From NCBI GenBank assembly GCA_905250025.1, contig CAJNOJ010000310.1, forward strand, positions 1 to 64,000: a stretch of DNA of 64,000 nt, read 5' to 3'. The position numbers were made by a program, and so were the translations under genes. The first letter of the stretch is position 1; every line of letters begins with the position of its first letter. Source of the DNA: Adineta ricciae (lineage: Eukaryota > Rotifera > Eurotatoria > Adinetida > Adinetidae). Below the pieces are notes generated by a model. The model made no database searches. It saw nothing but the letters and a program-made list of their open reading frames with translations, and was not told the DNA's origin. Shown here in pieces: positions 58,203 to 64,000 of this stretch.

Positions 58203-58829
58203 GCCTTTCTATGATAATACTTCAATTTTTGAAAGTATTTATCTGGCGCACCTCTGGATACGTTCTCCTAAATGTTGCTTAATAAAAGATTGTCATTCGA
58301 AGGACATTAACAAGAAAAACTGCCTTTTAAGAACGAATAAAGTCTATGCTGTTGATTTTGGATTTAAATATTTGTCGAAAAACGAATGACGTTGGTATAG
58401 TTTTTCATTTGCTTTAATAGAAAAAAAAGTCAGTCTATTCATTCGTCTTAAAAGAATAACTTAAATCTAATCTTTTATGATACCATGACGTCAGAAAAAA
58501 AAACTTGAAAGAAAATATAATATGGTCGTATTTTCATAGTCTTATTCGATTACATACACACTCTTCATATGCTCCTCTATCACGCAATGATACCAGAAAG
58601 ACAAAACAAGCTGGGCGAAGTTCATCTGTGGTTTTATTCTTTTAACCATGCACACCGAAAGATAAGAATTTCAAGCAAATAAACGCAAGAGGTTTTTTTT
58701 TCCGTTGTGTACTCACAAATTCTCTCACGATGATAGACAAGAGAATCTTCTTTAGTTCGTATTTTAAACTAGACTATCAACATTATCAAACACACTTCGA
58801 TCTGCGTTTTTAGATGTGAATAAAAGATA
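58203..58829. other. Intergenic, no gene recognised
   Basis: Between two plus-strand genes. The short frame 58171-58389 overlaps the previous stop and shows no coding support. Confidence 0.45.
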
Positions 58830-60834
58830 ATGAAAACAGACGCAACATCACCTCCAAACACTGATGTGGTTAATCCACATTCATCATTACCATACATCCA
58901 TCGATTTTATCTTCTTTTGAAGGGACATTATTTTCTCCATTTCTCCGCTTTCGGTATCATCTATCCAATATTAAACATCACATTACGTGCTCGTGGTTTA
59001 TCCAATGTTGAACTATCGTATTTTAATATCGGTATTCCCTTTTTAGTCTTCGTGACAAATCCACTTCTAAACTATGTAGCTGACCTTACACGTCGCTATA
59101 AACTAATGTTTAATTGCGTTTTTGCCATCGCTACAATCGCCTGTGTAGCTATTTTCATGTTACCACCTGTAAAATCGCATCATATTCAAGCGGATCTTAT
59201 TGATGACCATGAACTTGGTCACGTCTTGGAATTTTGTGCTAGTCAAGAAGTCGGAACCAAATGTGCTTCAAGAACCGAGTGTGGATGCTCCTATGGAGCC
59301 AATTGTACCATCGTTGATACGGTTTACCGAAGAAATCCAAATGAAATGAAAACATTTTCCTTTACGTTTTCGATGGGTTTGAAGAATACTTCCAAAGAAT
59401 TCAAAGATGATTCACGTTCGTGTGGACTTCAATATCGAGTGCCAGTCTATCAACGTTTTGATGCAAATAATTTCGTTCCGTTCCAATCACCTCGTTTAGC
59501 AATATGTGAAATAACTTGTTCTATAGCACATTACTGTCACGGGCCACGTCATCCTGATCAAACACGTGTTGTTATTCTCTATTCACTTTTATTTGTACTG
59601 GCCGCCAACCTTTTGACAAACGCCATTCCACTCGGCGTTGCAATCGGTTTTTCTAGTTTACATCGGTCGGATATTTTTGGAAAGCAACGTGTTTGGGGAA
59701 CAATAGGATTTGGCATATCAGCATTTCTCGCTAGCCGGTTATACGAGGCCTTTCAAAGCGAATATGTTTATGTAATTTTTTTCATGATTATGGCCGCTAT
59801 TTGCATGGTCATTACGGGTCTTGTTCGCATCCAACCGGACAAAAGAAAACGTCATGCAACAGTAGAAGAAGTTCTTGCTGAGGACGATGGCCAAGTGACA
59901 AAGAAGAAGAAGAATAAACCTCAATCTACACTCTTTGAACTTATTCCGCTGGTGAAACGAATTGACGTTATCGTCTTTCTTCTGCTGATTTTCGTTTGGG
60001 GAATGTCATACGGTGTTCTCGATCCAGTAAGTAGCCACTAGAAGTCAAGATTGAATTCCCAATCCTGTTCTCTCTTCTTTAGTATTTGTATTTGTATATT
60101 GATGAATTTGCTCCATGTCAATCCCGTTCGATTGTTGGTTATATGTCGTTGGTATCAGCTATCGCAGAAGTTATTGCTCTTTTCTTTGCCGAGAAAGTTT
60201 TAAAATTCTTAGGAACTAATGTTGCTTCGATTATTATTCTATTAGCTTTTGCACTTCGATTTGCTGGCTATTACTTTATTCTTCAACCATTTCTTTTACC
60301 CATTGCAGAAACAATGCATTTCTTTAATTTTGGTATTCTCTACGTTTTGGTTCTTCAGAAGGCTGCTTCCATTGGTATGTTTGCAATTAGATAGTATAAC
60401 TATGTATACTGATTATATTTCTCTCTTCTAGCGCCAGCTGGACTTGTCGGTACACTTCAAAGTTTGTCCTTAGGAATCAATTTCGGTTTAGGTAGGAGAT
60501 TTCTTTTTGCTTTTGTACATGTTAACAATAAATGTTGCATTTGTGCGTAGCTCGCGGTATTGGACTGGTTGCATCGTCATTTATCTATACGCTCTTGGAA
60601 CAACGTCTACTTTTCTTAATCTTTGCCATATTTAATGTCATCTGTGCAATCATCTTTGGTCTTTACTTTCTCATAACTAGAAAACAATCAAATGACCAAA
60701 CAGATCTATCAAAGCCTCCCGTTGATTCTGGTAGATAATTAGTATCTTGTTGTACAAATGAAAGATTGAATACCTTTCTCTCTCTAGATGTCAACGCCAA
60801 TGAAGAACCTCTACTGACGAGAACAACTGCATAG
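58830..60834 (+). CDS. MFSD6-like major facilitator
   Basis: Exons 58830-60026, 60083-60374, 60432-60491, 60551-60730 and 60788-60834 give 591 residues. About twelve membrane helices are visible. The first pair (KGHYFLHFSAFGIIYPILNITLRARGLSNVELSYFN) and the motif NPLLNYVADLTRRYK fit the MFS_1-like/MFSD6 group; so does RVWGTIGFGISAF after helix five. A large extracellular loop between helices three and four has about ten Cys (CASRTECGCSYGANC), a hallmark of MFSD6-type proteins. The late LFFAEKVLKFLG and ARGIGLVASSFIY segments complete the second half. The substrate is unknown for the family. The acidic C-tail is NEEPLLTRTTA. Confidence 0.9.
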
Positions 60835-61050
60835 ATCAGTCAATGCTCAAAAACAAGAAGTTAAAATAACCGACAATTTCCATTGATTACAAAATGATTT
60901 AAACCAATATAAGAATATCAATAAACAAACGAGAGTTTTCTTAAACATAGAATGTTCATTTTAATATCGAGAACAAGTTTGATAAAACTAACACTGAGGC
61001 GAACTAGGTTATTTCAACAAGTAAGAACAAAAGAAAGTTTGTTTTTAAAA

Positions 61051-61407
61051 TTATTTCTTGGCTGGATCAACCGATTTGATTGAGTCATTAGTGATTTCAA
61101 ATATCCAATCTTTCTTCGGCGCTGTCACACCGTCAAACGGTTGTTTTAATTCGATTGTCGAACCATCGAATTTTCGCGCACGAATCAATTCCACTGTTTT
61201 ATGATATTTGCCATCTGAGTCACCATGAGTAAATTCTTTTTCGTCTACACGCTCTTCTTCACCTTGTGCAATTTCAATGTCAGCAACTTCAGCATGATGA
61301 TCTTCAATGCCGGAAAAATGCACCTGAACATCGATTTCAGCATCACTATTATTTCGGATAACACACGAATATATAGCTGCTGGAGAACGAAGACCTACTG
61401 TAGCCAT
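61051..61407 (-). CDS. Orphan 118-residue soluble beta-rich protein
   Basis: Single exon from ATG 61407. The sequence alternates polar and hydrophobic residues (IYSCVIRNNSDAEIDVQVHFSG), predicting a small beta-sandwich. It is acidic in the middle (IEIAQGEEERVDEKEF) and basic near the end. No signal peptide or membrane segment. The pattern of a strand with NNS followed by VxVxFSG resembles small immunoglobulin-like folds, but I recognise no family. Probably cytosolic; function unknown. Confidence 0.7.
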   Translation of the reverse strand: MATVGLRSPAAIYSCVIRNNSDAEIDVQVHFSGIEDHHAEVADIEIAQGEEERVDEKEFTHGDSDGKYHKTVELIRARKFDGSTIELKQPFDGVTAPKKDWIFEITNDSIKSVDPAKK

Positions 61408-63266
61408 CTGAAAAATAAAGAAAAATATTCGTTTGTGTTATTGTTGACATGACATTTCTCATTCAGTTCGAATTAATTCACGTGTAGAAAACTTTAATCG
61501 AATTCGAATTTTCAAAGCGACACATGAAATGATATTTTCTATCGCCATTCAGTTCAGCAGTTCTATTTCACTTCACTTGACTGGTTGAAAGGAAACATTT
61601 ATTTATTCGTTGTTTTGTCCTCTATAACGTTTTACTTGAATCTTGAAGGTAATAATGGAGTCGCTTTTGGACGTTGAATGAAAGTATGATGATCGAAATC
61701 GATACAAATCATGAAGTTTTATTCAGAACTAGTATGACTAAACCCCAAATACCATTGTTTGGAAAATGTAGACTGTATGGTTCGATCTGTATCTGTAAAA
61801 GATATTAATCTTATCTGGCTATTCCCCTAATTTGTTTTCTATCCATTTGTTTCAATACAATGTTATTAGCAAACAAGTTCGACGGAAGATGCAGAATATC
61901 GAACAATGCTCTTCTGAGATCATTACTCCTCGGTGATAGTCTTATCTGACAATAAGCGATGTCAGCGATAATTGTCCGAATGAACGGGTAAATCGAGGAT
62001 GTCTTTTTTGAGAAGTTAGGTTTTACATGATATTGACCGAGTTTGTTGAACAGTAATATGTCGGAAAAGCAGAATGGATGAGTAACTAATTAAAATAACA
62101 TGAGAATTAGTCCAAGAAACCAATGATGATGTTTCGTTTAGGAATGTAACTTGGATCGGCTGAATGAGCTGCGCCGGTCGTGTGAACGAACCGTGAAAGA
62201 GCTTCGATTGGCAATAATCGACGCGAAAATGGACATGGATGAATGGCGCAAAGGAGTCGAAAAGTTTACAGCGCACCAACAGAAGCCTATGGACAACGAT
62301 TAGTCGATTATCACGCTCATGTCAATGCTTGGAAATAAAATGACGAAGAACTAAAGCAAGCAATGGATGACCTCGCTACACAACAAGTCGAAATTGAAAA
62401 GTGAATCAAACAGACGAAGCTGAAGTGTGTAAGAACTACTCGTCACTGGAAAAGTGTTATTGAGAAAGAGTTTGAAAAACGAGCACAAACGGATACTGGT
62501 CTCAGTAAGTGATGTGATACAAGTGAGTGAAATATCTCCTCTGTTTCTATGTTAGGGTGGAAGCTACACGCAACAAATCGCCTGAAAGTCGATCGAACAA
62601 CGTGGAAGGATAATAGATGGCACATGAACTCCTGATCAGTGTAGTTTCTTGTTGAAATCGAATAAAATGTGTTTCTTGAAGTTCATTTGTTGGGAAGTTA
62701 TGCGGGGTGAGAACAAATTTGGATGATTTAGGATATTGTTAGGGTGTCGGTCAAGTAACTTATGTTAGATGTTGTTTCACTCACATGACGTCAAAGACAT
62801 GTACATGGATTTGGTCACTCTTATGATCATATGTTCGTTCTCTGATACTTGCTTATGACGTCGTATGGATCTCTCCTAGTCCATTTTCTGATAGCTATTT
62901 TTGGACTTGCATAGATGTACTGTTTTTCATCGAATGAACGGAGGTCTTTACACAACGTGAACTAAATCTCTTCTGGATGCGGAAATATCTTCTTTATAGC
63001 ACTGATTAGATTGAGAGTCCATAAAATTCCGATAGATTTGGTTTAACCTATTGATAAGAATGACTTTATTATGTATGAATCAATGACATGTATACCACAG
63101 ATGGGATATAAGTCTGTCTTTTCATTGTATCACTGACTCATATCCGCGTTTCTATTACGATTTACTTTCGAGTTAACAGTTATATTAGTGTTCTCTACTT
63201 TTTTCCAAAATAGATAGATGCAATGATTCTTTAGTACGTTTTTTTCGATCAAAAGTGCGGCATAGT
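61408..63266. other. Gene-poor interval with a decayed gene
   Basis: Apart from the coiled-coil remnant at 62142-62635, nothing in this 1.9-kb stretch looks coding. Confidence 0.5.
62142..62635 (+). pseudogene. Decayed coiled-coil protein gene with retained intron
   Basis: After acceptor-like tcgtttag, a frame reads LDRLNELRRSCERTVKELRL and WRKGVEKFTAHQQ. The same helical, Lys/Glu/Gln-rich style continues in a second frame (RLVDYHAHVNAWK, ELKQAMDDLATQQVEIEK, HWKSVIEKEFEKRAQTDTG). It then meets a canonical 50-60-bp intron (GTAAGT at 62505, TAG at about 62556) before WKLHATNRLKVDRTTWKDN. About three interruptions (one frame change and two stops) show it is no longer a single open gene. A retained spliceosomal intron means it arose from DNA duplication or decay in place, not from a processed copy. 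The parent family is unknown. Confidence 0.5.
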
Positions 63267-63841
63267 TTATTCAAAGAGTACGATGAACTTGAAATACAAA
63301 AGAAAACTACAAATGAATAAAATAAAAAGTTCTCTCGGCATTTTCATTCCATGATTACACATATCTTGATCAGAGCAGAAGCATACTTCTTTCATTTTCT
63401 TGTCTTCTCGTTTTACTTTTCGACAACCATCAGAGGTATTGACACCTAACTCTGCTGCTCGTAAAAGTTCCGTCGCAGAAAAACATCGACGACTTGAGCG
63501 AAGTTTATATAGATCTGTATCTTTACGCAATAGACGATCGAGAGTATTATTTTCAGATGATCGTGTTTCGATTAAATCAACCGATTTCCAACATTTACCG
63601 TCGCAATCTTCTCGTGTATGTTGCGTAAAATCGAATCGAGCTCGACAATCTTAAAATATGTATCTATCATTATGTGCAAGAAATAGTCGATGAATCGCGT
63701 ACCATCTAAAAACATTCCAGCCTTGTCTGGAGCTTGAACAGTAACTTCACATCGCCAACAATGCAGTGAAGATTCCAGAGAGACAATTCCATGAAGCATA
63801 GTGAAAAAATATAATAATATCGACACTCGTCGAGAGACCAT
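63267..63841 (-). CDS. Ly6/quiver-like GPI-type cysteine-rich protein
   Basis: Exons 63703-63841 and 63267-63649 give 173 residues. A signal peptide (VSILLYFFTMLHGIVS) leads into LHCWRCEV, followed by Cys in DC, EDCDGKCWKS, RCF, DGC, EVCFCSDQDMCNHG, and a hydrophobic end (ELFILFICSFLLYFKF). The CxxC start and CxCxxxxxCN end are the three-finger Ly6/uPAR pattern, in its quiver/sleepless form, with a C-terminal GPI-attachment signal. Such proteins modulate ion channels or receptors at the cell surface; the partner here is unknown. The insert around residues 75-105 (TRSSENNTLDRLLRKD) is longer than in classic Ly6 proteins. Confidence 0.78.
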
Positions 63842-64000
63842 TTTACTTGAATGAACTGATAAGATATACGACATTTTCGTGCAAAAACATTGCATTCAAT
63901 TCATCCATATCTCTCTCTCTCTTTCTTTCTTTTTCTGTTGTTGACAAAATGGTATGCCATCATCTAGTTCATATACAATCGCTTTTATTCATCGAAATTC

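Overview
The window looks like compact, AT-rich nuclear DNA of a small metazoan, most probably a bdelloid rotifer. The reasons are clear animal orthologues (PINK1, STARD10, MOB3, Rab5-like, KLHDC4, RAD21, NOX5-like, CHK2, MFSD6-like), introns of about 50-60 bp with GT..AG ends, genes packed tens to hundreds of bases apart on both strands, and an intronless plant/bacterial-type GH28 gene plus a bacterial-style kelch-repeat membrane protein, both typical of the horizontally acquired set in bdelloids. The phylum assignment is inference. No tRNA, rRNA or CRISPR was seen, and no retroelement was recognised.

Layout. 1-6 kb: gene-poor, with a 720-bp near-identical direct repeat (1-720 and 4389-5108), an orphan four-helix membrane protein and a small orphan gene. 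6-18 kb: RS-rich nuclear protein, PINK1, a five-exon PLAC8-domain gene tail to tail with PINK1, two TMEM272-like tetraspan genes flanking STARD10, and a seven-exon MOB3. 18-31 kb: six-finger C2H2 gene, Rab5-like GTPase, a divergent alpha-tubulin carrying a Pro/Cys-repeat gene nested antisense in its third intron, a mucin-like membrane protein, a His/Gly-rich small protein, GH28 and myosin regulatory light chain. 31-47.5 kb: KLHDC4 and RAD21 diverging from a 279-bp promoter, a NOX5-like oxidase, a TIL-type inhibitor, and a remarkable gene in which a RAD21-like STAG-binding segment is fused to a complete but catalytically degraded GARS-AIRS-GART protein, followed by a BTB-like gene. 48-64 kb: a frameshifted Cys-rich gene, a hAT-like MITE, a kelch membrane protein with a GC-AG intron, an assembly gap inside an inverted copy of the C2H2 locus, a PMP3 proteolipid gene, CHK2, a single-span KCNE-like protein, MFSD6-like transporter, an orphan beta-rich protein, a decayed coiled-coil gene and a Ly6/quiver-like protein.

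The best candidate for something undescribed is the kleisin/GART fusion (41421-46065). It keeps about 1,300 open codons over at least eight exons, yet motifs needed for all three purine-synthesis steps are gone, and its N-terminus carries the cohesin segment that in RAD21 binds STAG. The intact RAD21 lies about 5 kb away. Second is the pair 18230-19844 / 52601-53052, where promoter and 3' flank of the zinc-finger gene recur inverted and apparently identical around a run of Ns exactly where the coding region should be. Exon models were assembled by eye from splice signals and reading phase; every gene called as intact closes in frame, apart from the stated uncertainty at the first exon of the fusion gene and of the BTB-like gene.
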